Notes under the pieces: model-generated
Databases searched by the model: none
What the model saw: the letters and a program-made list of their open reading frames with translations, nothing else
What the model was told of the DNA's origin: nothing
Shown: one piece after another, positions 1-9,532 of the stretch
How positions within the stretch are numbered: the first letter of the stretch is position 1
How the letters are laid out: each line of letters begins with the position of its first letter
Position numbers and translations under genes: made by a program
NCBI GenBank assembly: GCA_963814985.1
Contig: CAWFFV010000018.1
Location: 62,001 to 126,000, forward strand
Direction of reading: 5' to 3'
Source of the DNA: CAWFFV01 sp963814985
Lineage (GTDB): Bacteria > Chloroflexota > Ktedonobacteria > Ktedonobacterales > Ktedonobacteraceae
Length of the DNA stretch: 64,000 nucleotides

Positions 1-2
1 TC

Positions 3-551
3 ACGCCAACTGTCGCTGATCAATCGACTGCCATTCAACTATGGCTGATGTTCTGGGTTCATGTCGCCAAACTGAATCCTCATCTTTTCACTTATCTTAT
101 GGCAACGGGGGAAACCGCTCTTGCGCTATGTCTCATTGTAGGAGCCTTCAATAATATGGCATGTGGAGTGGGTATTCTTCTCTCGTTGCTGATCTGGTCT
201 ACCGCTGGGAGCTTTGGCGGCCCCTACGGGCAAGGGAGCGCTGATATTGGAGTGGCTCTTCTCCATGTTCTTGTTTTTGCTGGCCTTTTCTTAGGCAAGG
301 CCGGGCTGACTTTTGGAGTTGATCGCTACCTGTCCAAAGGATGGCGAGGGCAAACTATGCTGGCCACTGACCGTTTCTACCGGTCGGAGTCACCATGGCG
401 CGATACAGGCTCCTACGATACAAGAGCCGTGAGTGACCAGCAGCGTATTGGATCGCGTAGCAGACCTCTCACAAAGCGTCGTGCGCCGCAGGTTTCCGTC
501 ACACCTGCACGCGTAGATGCTCTTAACAAGCAACGTCTTTCACCCATGTAA
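3..551 (+). CDS. DoxX/DoxD-like membrane protein (5' truncated by window edge)
   Basis: The reading frame is open to the left edge, so the N-terminus lies outside the window; the first internal ATG is at 48. The visible part has three to four hydrophobic segments with the DoxX-family pattern: an ATGETALALCLIVGAF stretch followed by further glycine-rich helices. A polar, arginine-rich tail of about 70 residues follows. DoxX/DoxD proteins are small four-helix membrane proteins, some linked to thiosulfate:quinone oxidoreduction or redox stress. No partner gene is visible, so only the family is called. The substrate is unknown. Confidence 0.6.
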   Translation, partial: TPTVADQSTAIQLWLMFWVHVAKLNPHLFTYLMATGETALALCLIVGAFNNMACGVGILLSLLIWSTAGSFGGPYGQGSADIGVALLHVLVFAGLFLGKAGLTFGVDRYLSKGWRGQTMLATDRFYRSESPWRDTGSYDTRAVSDQQRIGSRSRPLTKRRAPQVSVTPARVDALNKQRLSPM

Positions 552-816
552 GCACTAAATGGTTTATGATTTTGTCCATCTATCTTGCCATCGAGAAAAG
601 TATTGATCTGTCTGAGCTGGAATAAGTGAGCTGGCAAGAGCGAACGGGGTAAGCCAAAGGCCAGCCAAAGGCCTGCAGAAGGCCAACAGAACAAAAACCG
701 TTTTGAAGCAGTAGGGATGAATAGATGACGGAGAATAGGCAGAGAGAGCGTATCACAGTCTACCTCTATTGAGAAGCAGAGTACAAACAGAGAGAAAGAG
801 AGTACAGGAGGTGCTT
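552..816. other. Intergenic stretch with short GCCAAAGGCC-type repeats
   Basis: No gene is supported here. Around 650-690 the motif AGCCAAAGGCC occurs twice in tandem, with a third partial AGAAGGCC. The downstream gene has its AGGAGG ribosome binding site at 806-811. I see no convincing promoter hexamers. Confidence 0.3.
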
Positions 817-2508
817 ATGCCTTCATCAACACAAACACTCGTCAAAGCGGTGGCATGGATCGGGGCGGGTATGGTCTGTATTGTTGTTTTTCACCTCGGA
901 GGCTCGGTTGCCCTCCATGTGGGACAATTTTCTCCGCTAATCGGGGCCTTTATTGGTGGCATACTGACGCTGGTAAGCGCGGGCTATCCTACGCGCAAAA
1001 AGGATCCCATGGAACGATGGGTTGGGCTGGAGCAATTATCGTGGGTACTTATCGGCTGTGGTATTATTATGTGGGGAATCGGTGAGAGCTTCTGGCGCTA
1101 CTATGTCTCCATCAATCAGGCACCATTCCCGTCGCTAGCAGATCTTGGCTACTTTACTTTTCCTTTATTAGCCTTTATGGGACTGTTATTGCTGCCATCT
1201 CCTGACGCTAAAAGCAAGCGTACGGTCTTACTTATGGATAGCTTGATCTCGATGGGTTCGATCTTTGCAATTGCCTGGTATCTCTTGCTGGGATCACTGG
1301 CACAGGCCCCCGGTGAGGCAAGCGTGGCGAAATTCCTGGGCATCTATTATCCAACAGCCGATACCGCCCTGCTCAGTTGCGTTATATTCTTATTGCTGCG
1401 CGGTCAGGGACGTCTCTATCAATCCAATGCCCGACGCTTTAGCTTGCTGGCTCTCGGCCTGGGTCTATGTTTCTTCGTCACTTCTGACTTCATTTTCAAC
1501 GTCCAACAAAATGCTGGTACCTACGTTGAAGCAACCTGGATTGACCTGGGGTGGCCATTGGGTATGATGACGATTGGCGTAGCAGCCTATCTCCGTCGCT
1601 TCCTACCCGCCACCACTTCGGAAGAACTTATGCAACAGGATCAGGAGACACAAACAGAGCATATTACTTTTTCTCCGCCACAGTTTGTTCCTTATGGTCT
1701 GTTAGCACTGCTCTTCACCGCTCTGACACTGGATGTGCTGGCCTCTGACAGTGGACAACGCGCTATCCGTCCTGTCTTGCTCGTTGCAACCCTCTGTGTA
1801 GTCGCACTGGTGGTCACTCGTCAGATCCTTACTTTATGGGATAATACGCGCCTGGCACGACGACAGGCTGAGGCTCTCGAAAATCTGGCCAGGGCAAATG
1901 AGCGTATAGAAGAACAGTCACGCCAGATTACCGAGTACAATGTTGAGCTAGAACGAGGCATTGAGCATCTCAAAGATGTTCAGGCCAATCTGGCTAACGG
2001 CAATCTGAGAGCACGCGCCAATCTGGTCAAGGGGGCATTGTTACCACTGGCAGGTAGTTTTAACCTGATGGCCGAGCGTTTGGCACGCCTGGGACAGGTC
2101 AGTGGCTATGCACAACGGGTGATGAGAGCATTGAGCGATCTAAGCATTGCTTTTGAGCGCTCGACATCCGGAGCCCCACTGATCATTCCCGAATCCTGTC
2201 AGGACTTGACCGAGATCAACCGACTGCTGGTAGCTATGCGTGTGAAAGGGCCATCGCCAATAACAAACAACCCATCCTCGATGTCATTTCAGCGCCAGGC
2301 ACAACAACCGTTACCAACACAACCGCCGATGCCGCATCCTTTAACACAACCGATGATGCATCCATTCTCGTTACATAATACAACAGGGGATTATTCTCCG
2401 CCCTCCGAAACCCCACAGTCTCCTGCTGCACTCCAGCGTCGGCTCCTGGGGCCACGACACCTGGCAACGTCAGGTCCACTCCAGAGAGATTCTGGCCTGG
2501 GTGAATAA
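817..2508 (+). CDS. Polytopic membrane protein with coiled-coil and HAMP-like tail
   Basis: The start at ATG 817 is chosen because AGGAGG lies 5 bases upstream; an upstream in-frame ATG at 769 lacks one. The product is 563 residues. Roughly nine hydrophobic segments fill residues 10-345. A predicted coiled coil follows, then a HAMP-like helical stretch (NLANGNLRARANLVKG...SFNLMAERLARL). The last 80 residues are proline/glutamine-rich. No kinase, cyclase or other output domain is visible. It may be a membrane sensor that acts through a partner. A shorter, frameshifted protein with the same plan lies at 57428-58551. Confidence 0.6.
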   Translation: MPSSTQTLVKAVAWIGAGMVCIVVFHLGGSVALHVGQFSPLIGAFIGGILTLVSAGYPTRKKDPMERWVGLEQLSWVLIGCGIIMWGIGESFWRYYVSINQAPFPSLADLGYFTFPLLAFMGLLLLPSPDAKSKRTVLLMDSLISMGSIFAIAWYLLLGSLAQAPGEASVAKFLGIYYPTADTALLSCVIFLLLRGQGRLYQSNARRFSLLALGLGLCFFVTSDFIFNVQQNAGTYVEATWIDLGWPLGMMTIGVAAYLRRFLPATTSEELMQQDQETQTEHITFSPPQFVPYGLLALLFTALTLDVLASDSGQRAIRPVLLVATLCVVALVVTRQILTLWDNTRLARRQAEALENLARANERIEEQSRQITEYNVELERGIEHLKDVQANLANGNLRARANLVKGALLPLAGSFNLMAERLARLGQVSGYAQRVMRALSDLSIAFERSTSGAPLIIPESCQDLTEINRLLVAMRVKGPSPITNNPSSMSFQRQAQQPLPTQPPMPHPLTQPMMHPFSLHNTTGDYSPPSETPQSPAALQRRLLGPRHLATSGPLQRDSGLGE

Positions 2509-2534
2509 GCCAACTCGTTTAGATACGATCTATT

Positions 2535-2571
2535 AGCAAGCCAGCTACCCCATTAGGGAAGTTGGCTTGCT
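2535..2571 (+). terminator. Stem-loop after the membrane protein gene
   Basis: A nine-base stem (AGCAAGCCA with TGGCTTGCT) encloses a second short stem. It starts 27 bases after the stop of the 817-2508 gene and lies between convergent genes. The T-run is poor, so it is called a probable transcription end from position and stem strength. Confidence 0.5.
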
Positions 2572-2611
2572 GGCGTCTGTTCTTCCTGCTCTCGAATGTG
2601 TGCTCTCATCT

Positions 2612-3103
2612 TCAAATTCTATCCAGGGAAATAATTTTCCACACCTGTCCCTCCTGTTTCATTTGCAGGTGAGCATGATATGCTTGCAGAAGGGTGCGCG
2701 CTATTGTCATAACAACCATGGGAGGATAAGCGGCAGCCGAGAAGCTGACAACCGGTCCTTCCTGGCGATCCATCGATTGCGCCATCTGCTCGAAACTACT
2801 CAGCACGATCTTCTGCCCATCCGCGTTCGTGGCATTGGCGTCCAGGTAGATATATGCCAGCGGGTAGTTTTGCGCCTTGATGGCATCATAATATCTGGTG
2901 GCTACCTGCTCCAGTGCAGTACTTGAACTCCCGCTCACTGTAGCCGTTGGCTCTGCTCTAGAGGGCATCGGCCCGGTTGTAAAAGTGGCTACAAGTGTAG
3001 AAGAGCGTGTAGGGTTAGTTGCACCTCCCCCCTGACTGCCACAGCCAGAAAATCCTACCAGGATGAATAAACTCAACATCAGTAAATAGTGCGTGTACTT
3101 CAA
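2612..3103 (-). CDS. Small lipoprotein, NTF2/DUF4878-like fold suspected
   Basis: An exported lipoprotein of 164 residues. I prefer a TTG start at 3103: AAAGGAG sits about 9 bases upstream, and it gives a compact signal peptide (KYTHYLLMLSLFILVGFSGC) with the lipobox cysteine at residue 21. An ATG at 3139 would add 12 charged residues. After a serine/threonine-rich spacer comes a roughly 110-residue domain (ALEQVATRYYDAIKAQNYPLAY...) resembling NTF2-like or DUF4878 proteins. Those are often extracytoplasmic and of unknown substrate. The function is not known. Confidence 0.6.
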   Translation of the reverse strand: MKYTHYLLMLSLFILVGFSGCGSQGGGATNPTRSSTLVATFTTGPMPSRAEPTATVSGSSSTALEQVATRYYDAIKAQNYPLAYIYLDANATNADGQKIVLSSFEQMAQSMDRQEGPVVSFSAAAYPPMVVMTIARTLLQAYHAHLQMKQEGQVWKIISLDRI

Positions 3104-3139
3104 GGATATTTTCTCCTTTCCCCTTTTTCTTAAGATCAT

Positions 3140-3639
3140 ATCTCTTCCAATCTTTTTTTAGCAGTTTAATCGTCGTAAATATACATTCTGGTGATACATT
3201 CTGGCAAATCCTAATTCTCAGCTACACCTACAATGGCAAAGAGTCACCCTTACCTCTACCAAAAAGGTACCTCCTCAGACCTGAGTAGTCACAAAAAGTC
3301 CGCATTGAACAATATCAGGCAAATACATGGAAGAATATATATCCTACCTATTGCTCTGTTTTGGAGAAGATGTATACTAGTGATATGAGCACCATGCCCA
3401 TGCATTTTGTAAGAAGATTTGATTATGAATATCTCTTTCCCAATTTCTGGATCAAAAACTTTTTTACTGGGAGTGCTCGGCAGAGAAAAATATGTTCACA
3501 AATCTGCAACATCCAAAAAAATTTGGACGTGCACCACAGGGTGATGGTAGGTATATCGTAGTCAATAACGGTGGCACATACCCAAATATTATTAAAGATG
3601 TGTTAAACTAAAAATACTGTAACAAAAGCGAAGGACCAT
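3140..3639. other. Gene-free stretch with a 13-bp tandem repeat
   Basis: The motif ATACATTCTGG occurs twice, at 3181-3191 and 3194-3204. A 66-codon frame at 3361-3561 has no family resemblance and no ribosome binding site, so it is not called. The stretch is AT-rich and probably carries the promoter of the methyltransferase gene at 3640. Confidence 0.35.
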
Positions 3640-4503
3640 ATGATGTTAAAACCTGCCAGAAGTATATATTTTCTCAATGGTAATAGCGGAGCCGAAATCG
3701 TTCGTCAGATGCGTCAAACGGCACTGATTACACAGGCTATGGGAGGATCATTCACCTACCATCCCGATCTTTCACAGGTTCAAGATATTCTTGATGTGTA
3801 TTGTGGACCTGGTGGATGGACCCTCGAAATGGCATTTACCAACCCTGAGATCAATGTTGTGGGAATTGACAGCAATAACAATATGGTTGAGTACGCCCGT
3901 GCCCAGGCACAGGTACAGGGGCTGGATAATGCCCATTTTTATACAATGGATGCCTGTAAATCACTCAATTTTCTCGATACAACATTCGATATTGTCAGTG
4001 CACGTTTCATCGCTGCATTTCTTTCCCGATCTGACTGGCCCACGACCGTTTGCGAGCTGGTGCGTATTACACGACCTGGAGGCATCATTCATCTGACCGA
4101 GTTTGATGAAGAAGGAAGTAGTAATAGTGCGGCCTACGAGACGTTGAAAAAGCTCTATGCCCGCGCCTTTGCCCACAACGACCAGAGCTTTCATCCCACA
4201 CTCGATGGAGCACATCTTAATATCACCCCTCAACTTGGCTGTTTCTTGCAAGAAGCGGGCTGCGTAAAAATCGAGAGCAAAGCGCATGTCATCGACTTCT
4301 CAGCAGGTACACCAAATGCCATCAGCACTTATGAAAATCTCAAAATTGCCTATAAATTGGGTCAGCCCTTCTTGCTTGAAATGGGCGTAGCGACCCAGGG
4401 CGAACTGGACGATCTGTATGGGCAGATGTTGATAGATATGCTCTCGGACAATTTCCGTGCACTCTGGTACTTCCTGAGCATCTGGGGCTACAAGCCAGAA
4501 TAA
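3640..4503 (+). CDS. Class I SAM-dependent methyltransferase
   Basis: A 287-residue Rossmann-fold methyltransferase. The SAM-binding motif I appears as DVYCGPGGWTLEMA (residues about 51-64), followed by an acidic residue at the end of strand 2 (VVGIDSNNNMVEYA). Motif III-like FDIVSARFIAAFL and RPGGIIHLTEFDE are also visible. This matches the Methyltransf_25/11 type found in small-molecule and natural-product methylation, but no substrate can be read from sequence. Two adjacent ATG codons (3640, 3643) follow GAAGGA; the first is used. The gene stands alone. Confidence 0.8.
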   Translation: MMLKPARSIYFLNGNSGAEIVRQMRQTALITQAMGGSFTYHPDLSQVQDILDVYCGPGGWTLEMAFTNPEINVVGIDSNNNMVEYARAQAQVQGLDNAHFYTMDACKSLNFLDTTFDIVSARFIAAFLSRSDWPTTVCELVRITRPGGIIHLTEFDEEGSSNSAAYETLKKLYARAFAHNDQSFHPTLDGAHLNITPQLGCFLQEAGCVKIESKAHVIDFSAGTPNAISTYENLKIAYKLGQPFLLEMGVATQGELDDLYGQMLIDMLSDNFRALWYFLSIWGYKPE

Positions 4504-4783
4504 CTCTTCAAGAACTATGAAATCACAGATGCCTCTCTTTCTTCTTCTCCTGCTCACCACCAATAATTGAAACTCGCTCACTAGAGATTTTTTCAAGGTC
4601 TGCCCGTGTCGCAGTAGTGATACAAACAGCTTACGCTGTGATCATCTCGTGATTTCACTACAGTATGCTTTCAGGAAAGAAACACCCAAATACCTGATAA
4701 CGCATGGAGAAGAAATCATGCTGAATATAGAGAGAAAAGAGCACCTGGATGGAAAAGTTACCCAGAATTCTCAGGAGGTAGAT

Positions 4784-5716
4784 ATGGAACGTACATGGGC
4801 AATGATCGACGGCAATGAGGCTGTAGCCAATGTCGCACACGCCTTGAGTGAAGTCATTGCCATCTACCCAATTACACCATCAACGCCGATGGGTGAACTG
4901 GCCGATGCCTGGTCAGCAGTAGGGCGTGCAAATTTGTGGGGAACGGTACCCCTGGTGATGGAGATGCAATCAGAAGGCGGTGCCGCCGGAGCGATCCATG
5001 GCGCACTACAAACAGGGTCTCTTGCCACCACCTTTACCGCCTCACAGGGACTGCTACTGATGATCCCCAATATGTATAAGATTGCAGGTGAATTGACTCC
5101 AACTGTTTTTCATGTGGCAGCACGGTCACTTGCGACGCAAGGACTCTCAATCTTTGGCGATCACTCCGACGTGATGGCAACACGCGCAACCGGTTTTGTC
5201 TTACTGGCATCCAATTCGGTCCAGGAGGCACAGGACTTAGCCTTGATTGCCCACGCCGCAACGTTGCAAACACGGGTCCCCTTCCTGCATTTCTTTGATG
5301 GATTTCGGACCTCACATGAAATCGATAAAGTCGAACAACTCAAGCGCTCAGATATACGGGCCATGATTGATGACTCCCTGGTGCAGGCACACCGACAGCG
5401 TGCCCTCTCCCCTGAGCATCCCTTTATTCGTGGCACATCACAAAACCCTGACGTTTATTTCCAGGCTCGCGAGAGCGTGAACTCATATTACCAGACCTGT
5501 CCGGCTATTGTTCAGCAAATCATGGATCAGTTTGCTGGAATCGTAGGACGTCAATATCATCTGTTTGATTATGTCGGAGCACCGGATGCGGAGCGTGTAA
5601 TTGTTATTATGGGTTCGGGGGCCGAGACTGTTCAGGTCACCACTGAAGAGTTGATGAGCTCGTGGCGAGAAGGTCGGCCTGATCAAAGTGCGCCTGTTCC
5701 ATCCGTTCTCGGTTGA
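4784..5716 (+). CDS. nifJ: Pyruvate:ferredoxin/flavodoxin oxidoreductase, N-terminal fragment
   Basis: First piece of a nifJ-type enzyme, which decarboxylates pyruvate with CoA to acetyl-CoA and CO2 and reduces ferredoxin or flavodoxin. The start at ATG 4784 is supported by AGGAGG at 4773-4778 and matches the family start (TWAMIDGNEAVANVAHALSE). The thiamine-pyrimidine-binding domain I (YPITPSTPMGE, MEMQSEGGAAGAIHGAL) and the beginning of domain II are intact. The frame is lost near 5655: after TTEELMSS the expected GEKVGLIKVRLFHPF continues one base out of phase. The remaining codons to 5716 are therefore a frameshift artefact or lesion. Confidence 0.85.
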   Translation: MERTWAMIDGNEAVANVAHALSEVIAIYPITPSTPMGELADAWSAVGRANLWGTVPLVMEMQSEGGAAGAIHGALQTGSLATTFTASQGLLLMIPNMYKIAGELTPTVFHVAARSLATQGLSIFGDHSDVMATRATGFVLLASNSVQEAQDLALIAHAATLQTRVPFLHFFDGFRTSHEIDKVEQLKRSDIRAMIDDSLVQAHRQRALSPEHPFIRGTSQNPDVYFQARESVNSYYQTCPAIVQQIMDQFAGIVGRQYHLFDYVGAPDAERVIVIMGSGAETVQVTTEELMSSWREGRPDQSAPVPSVLG

Positions 5717-6623
5717 ACACTTCTTAAAGGTCCTACCTGCCAGCGCCAAAGCCATTGCCGTACTGGATCGCACCAAAGAGCCGGGTAGCATTGGCGAGCC
5801 GCTCTTTCTAGATGTGGTGGCCGCTGTCAATGAGGCCAGAGGAAAAGGCATAGCCATCTCTCCACGGATTATCGGTGGGCGCTACGGTCTCTCCTCCAAA
5901 GAATTCACCCCTGCCATGGTCAAGGCGATCTTCGATGAACTACTCTCGAACAAGCCTAAAGAGCATTTTACGGTTGGCATCAACGATGATGTCACCCATA
6001 CCAGCCTGCAATATGATCCATCCTTTGCCGTTAACAGCAAAGAAACTGTTCAATGTGTCTTCTGGGGCTTAGGTTCGGATGGTACAGTAGGAGCGAACAA
6101 GAACTCGATCAAGATCATTGGCGAGGAAACTGAGAACTACGCTCAAGGCTACTTCGTTTATGACTCCAAGAAATCTGGCTCGGTTACTATCTCGCATCTG
6201 CGTTTTGGACCACACCCAATTCATGCTCCCTACCTTGTTGGTGCCAATGAAGCCGATTTTGTGGCCTGCCACCAGTTTACGTTCCTGGAGCGCTTCGATG
6301 TCCTCAAGTATGCCAAACCCGGTGGCACCTTCTTGCTTGATAGCATCTATAGCCCTGAAGAAACCTGGCTACACCTGCCACACGAGACACAAGAGGCTAT
6401 TATAGAGAAGAGTCTGCACTGTTATGTGATTGACGCTCACAAGGTCGCTCAAAGCGTTGGCATGGGTGGACGCATTAACACAATTATGCAAACCTGTTTC
6501 TTTGCCATCAGTGGTATTTTGCCACGTGAGCAGGCTATTGATAAGATCAAAAAGAGCATCAAGAAGACCTATGGTAAACGTGGTGAAGCTGTGGTACAAC
6601 AAAACTACCAGCGCCGTAGATGA
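5688..6623 (+). CDS. nifJ: Pyruvate:ferredoxin/flavodoxin oxidoreductase, middle fragment
   Basis: Continuation of nifJ in the next frame; homology really begins near 5657, before the first ATG. It carries the end of domain II (RLFHPFSVEHFLKVLP, AVLDRTKEPGSIGEPLFLDV) and the gamma-type domain III (GLGSDGTVGANKNSIKIIGEE...SGSVTISHLRFGPHPI). The family sequence KKTYGKRGEAVVQQNY is followed by an out-of-phase ending. The true continuation SAVDETLANLHEIQIP lies one base away, from about 6611, and runs to about 6780 in a third frame. A further shift then leads into the last fragment. The homologous sequence is otherwise undamaged. Confidence 0.85.
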   Translation: MRLFHPFSVEHFLKVLPASAKAIAVLDRTKEPGSIGEPLFLDVVAAVNEARGKGIAISPRIIGGRYGLSSKEFTPAMVKAIFDELLSNKPKEHFTVGINDDVTHTSLQYDPSFAVNSKETVQCVFWGLGSDGTVGANKNSIKIIGEETENYAQGYFVYDSKKSGSVTISHLRFGPHPIHAPYLVGANEADFVACHQFTFLERFDVLKYAKPGGTFLLDSIYSPEETWLHLPHETQEAIIEKSLHCYVIDAHKVAQSVGMGGRINTIMQTCFFAISGILPREQAIDKIKKSIKKTYGKRGEAVVQQNYQRRR

Positions 6624-6821
6624 GACGCTGGCCAACCTGCACGAGATCCAAATTCCTACCACGGTCCCGACGGCTCAACTTGTTAGCTCATCTCTGGTAA
6701 GCAGTCATGCGACGATGCAGGTACTCGAGCAATCCGGCAGACAGACCAATGGACACGGACGGGGTATGCCTCTGCCTATGCTCACGCGGCGTCCCCCGGT
6801 ATCACCAGAAGCCCCGACTTT

Positions 6822-8510
6822 GTGCGCCAGGTCCTGGGTTCTATGATCGCCGGTGAAGGCGACAACCTGCCAGTGAGCGCTTTACCTACTGATGGGACAT
6901 ATCCCTCCGGCACTGCGCGCTGGGAGAAACGTAACATTGCGTTGGAGATACCTGTGTGGGACCCTGACATCTGTATTCAGTGTGGTAAGTGTGTTATGGT
7001 TTGCCCACACTCCGTGATCCGTATGAAGGTCTATGATCAGGCCCATCTGCAAGGTGCTCCTGAAACATTCCTGTCTACGGATGCTCACTTTAAAGAGTTT
7101 CCCGGCATGAAGTATACGCTTCAGGTTTCACCCGAAGACTGCACAGGGTGCATGCTCTGCGTGGAGGCATGTCCAGTCAAAGATAAGCGGCAAGTGGGAC
7201 GAAAAGCTATCAACATGGCCCCACAGCCTCCTTTACGCGAAAAAGAAATGGCCAACTGGGACTTCTTCCTCAAGTTACCCGAAATCGAACATACGAATAT
7301 CAATCTGGGAGCGATCAAGAATTCACAACTCTTACAGCCACTCTTCGAGTTTTCTGGAGCCTGTTCAGGATGTGGTGAGACACCCTATATCAAACTGGCA
7401 AGTCAGCTTTTCGGTGATCGTATGATTGTAGCGAACGCGACCGGGTGCTCGTCCATCTACGGTGGCAACCTGCCAACAACTCCCTGGACGTTCAATGAAG
7501 CAGGACGCGGACCAGCCTGGTCTAACTCTCTGTTTGAAGATAACGCCGAGTTCGGTCTGGGTATGCGCCTGACGCTGGATAAACAGCTTGAATATGTCTG
7601 TGAGATGCTTTCACAATGTAGCGATATCATCGGTGATGAACTGGTGGATGCGTTGTTAGATGCTGATCAATCCACAGAGGCAGGTATTGCCGCTCAGCGT
7701 GAGCGCGTGGCCCTACTCAAGCAACGCCTGCAAAACACACAAGATGCACACAACGGAGACTTTTCTCGTGTCCAGAGCCTGCTGACACTTGCTGATGTTC
7801 TGGTACATCGTAGCGTCTGGATTATCGGTGGTGATGGTTGGGCATACGATATCGGCTATGGTGGCCTCGATCATGTGCTGGCTTCTGGGCGCAACGTCAA
7901 TGTCCTGGTGTTGGACACAGAAGTATACTCGAATACCGGAGGTCAGGCCTCGAAATCTACACCACGCGCTGCCGTGGCAAAATTCGCTGCACGAGGTAAG
8001 GCCACTGCGAAAAAAGATCTGGGACTGCTGGCCATGGCCTACGGAAATGTGTATGTGGCCCATGTGGCGGTGGGTGCCAATGATCAGCAAACGCTACGGG
8101 CCTTCCTAGAAGCAGAAGCCTATGACGGTCCTTCACTGATTATCGCGTATAGTCACTGTATTGCACACGGCATCGAGATGCGCCGCGCACTGGATCAACA
8201 AAAACTGGCGGTACAATCTGGTTACTGGTCGCTGTATCGCTACAACCCGGCATTGCTTGCCGAGAATAAGAATCCGCTGATCCTCGACTCGAAAGAGCCG
8301 ACAGTGCCCCTGGAGGATTTCGCTTACAATGAGGCACGCTTCAGGATGCTTTTGCAGAGCAATGGGGCACGCGCTGAAACGCTGATGCAGTTGGCGAAAC
8401 AGGATATTCGCACACGTTGGAATGAGTATCAGCAATTGAGTAAAGGGCAACCATCAGGCCAGCCTCTACACTCAATACAGGACGGTGAGAAGAAGGAGGG
8501 CAAGCACTGA
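6822..8510 (+). CDS. nifJ: Pyruvate:ferredoxin/flavodoxin oxidoreductase, C-terminal fragment (EKR, 2x[4Fe-4S], TPP domains)
   Basis: Last 562 residues of nifJ. The frame opens a little upstream of the GTG at 6822 (SPDFVRQVLGSM). The EKR segment (GTYPSGTARWEKRNIALEIPVWD) comes first. Two ferredoxin motifs follow, CIQCGKCVMVCP and CTGCMLCVEACP. The TPP-pyrophosphate domain then begins with GACSGCGETPY and contains GDGWAYDIGYGGLDHVL and NTGGQASKSTPRA. All cofactor ligands expected here are present. The stop overlaps the next ATG by one base, and AAGGAGGG sits just upstream, so the downstream gene is translationally coupled. Confidence 0.88.
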   Translation: MRQVLGSMIAGEGDNLPVSALPTDGTYPSGTARWEKRNIALEIPVWDPDICIQCGKCVMVCPHSVIRMKVYDQAHLQGAPETFLSTDAHFKEFPGMKYTLQVSPEDCTGCMLCVEACPVKDKRQVGRKAINMAPQPPLREKEMANWDFFLKLPEIEHTNINLGAIKNSQLLQPLFEFSGACSGCGETPYIKLASQLFGDRMIVANATGCSSIYGGNLPTTPWTFNEAGRGPAWSNSLFEDNAEFGLGMRLTLDKQLEYVCEMLSQCSDIIGDELVDALLDADQSTEAGIAAQRERVALLKQRLQNTQDAHNGDFSRVQSLLTLADVLVHRSVWIIGGDGWAYDIGYGGLDHVLASGRNVNVLVLDTEVYSNTGGQASKSTPRAAVAKFAARGKATAKKDLGLLAMAYGNVYVAHVAVGANDQQTLRAFLEAEAYDGPSLIIAYSHCIAHGIEMRRALDQQKLAVQSGYWSLYRYNPALLAENKNPLILDSKEPTVPLEDFAYNEARFRMLLQSNGARAETLMQLAKQDIRTRWNEYQQLSKGQPSGQPLHSIQDGEKKEGKH

Positions 8511-9520
8511 TGTCGTCGATTGATTTAACTACGACCTACCTGGGTCTGCAACTGAAAAATCCACTGGTGGCCTCGGCTTCGCCGCTTTCTAAGAAACTTG
8601 AACTTACGCGGCGTATCGAGGATGCTGGGGCCGCTGCTATCGTAATGTACTCCTTGTTTGAAGAACAGATCACGCATGAGAGCTTCGAGCTAGATTATTA
8701 TCTGAATCGAGGTACTCATAGCTATGCGGAAGCTCTGAATTACTTCCCAGATCTGCATACCTATAATATGGGTCCAGAACCCTACCTGGAGCAACTGCAC
8801 GCAATCAAGCAGAAGGTGAACATTCCGGTAATTGGCAGCTTGAACGGGTTCTCATCCGGTGGTTGGGTACAGTATGCCCACAAGATTGAGCAAGCGGGAG
8901 CCGATGCCCTGGAACTGAATATCTATTACCTCTCAACCGACCCTGATCTGACAGGTGCAGAATTGGAAGATGTGTATGTGAAGTTGGTCAAGGATGTTCG
9001 AGCCACGGTTAAGATTCCCATTGCACTTAAACTTAGCCCATTTTTCACGTCAATTCCTCATATGGCCAAACGCTTTGTCGAGGCGGGTGTGAATGGTCTG
9101 GTGCTCTTTAACCGTTTCTATCAGCCCGACTTTGATCTGGAGGCATTGGAGGTAGTGCCAAACCTGGAATTGAGCACCTCGTACAAGTTACGCCTGCCGC
9201 TACGCTGGATTGCCATTCTCTATGGGCGTATCAAAACCGACTTCGCGCTGACCAGCGGCGTCCACTCGGCACAAGATGTGCTCAAGGCCATGATGGCCGG
9301 GGCCAGTGTGGCGATGACGACCTCAGCACTACTGACAAGTGGGATTGGACATATCACCCAGATACTGACGGATATGCAACAATGGATGGAGGAGCACGAG
9401 TATGAGTCAATCACCCAGATGAAGGGGAGCATGAGTCAGCTGGCTGTGGCTGAACCTGCCGCCTTCGAGCGAGCCAACTATATGAAGGCCCTCAATACCT
9501 TCGACTATCAACTCCCTTGA
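8510..9520 (+). CDS. Dihydroorotate dehydrogenase-like FMN protein
   Basis: A 336-residue TIM-barrel flavoprotein of the dihydroorotate-dehydrogenase-like group often found beside nifJ. Visible features are LTTTYLGLQLKNPLVASASPL at the start, GSLNGFSSGGW, ELNIYYLSTDP, KLSPFF and the phosphate-binding end TSGVHSAQDVLKAMMAGASVAMTTSALL. It overlaps the nifJ stop (TGATG) and has a strong ribosome binding site inside nifJ, so the two form an operon. Whether it makes pyrimidines or acts in redox transfer with the oxidoreductase is unknown; coupling to nifJ favours the latter. Confidence 0.8.
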   Translation: MSSIDLTTTYLGLQLKNPLVASASPLSKKLELTRRIEDAGAAAIVMYSLFEEQITHESFELDYYLNRGTHSYAEALNYFPDLHTYNMGPEPYLEQLHAIKQKVNIPVIGSLNGFSSGGWVQYAHKIEQAGADALELNIYYLSTDPDLTGAELEDVYVKLVKDVRATVKIPIALKLSPFFTSIPHMAKRFVEAGVNGLVLFNRFYQPDFDLEALEVVPNLELSTSYKLRLPLRWIAILYGRIKTDFALTSGVHSAQDVLKAMMAGASVAMTTSALLTSGIGHITQILTDMQQWMEEHEYESITQMKGSMSQLAVAEPAAFERANYMKALNTFDYQLP

Positions 9521-9532
9521 ATACAATCATGG

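Noticed and set aside
3361..3561. 66-codon frame
   Set aside because: No ribosome binding site, no family resemblance, AT-rich intergenic composition.
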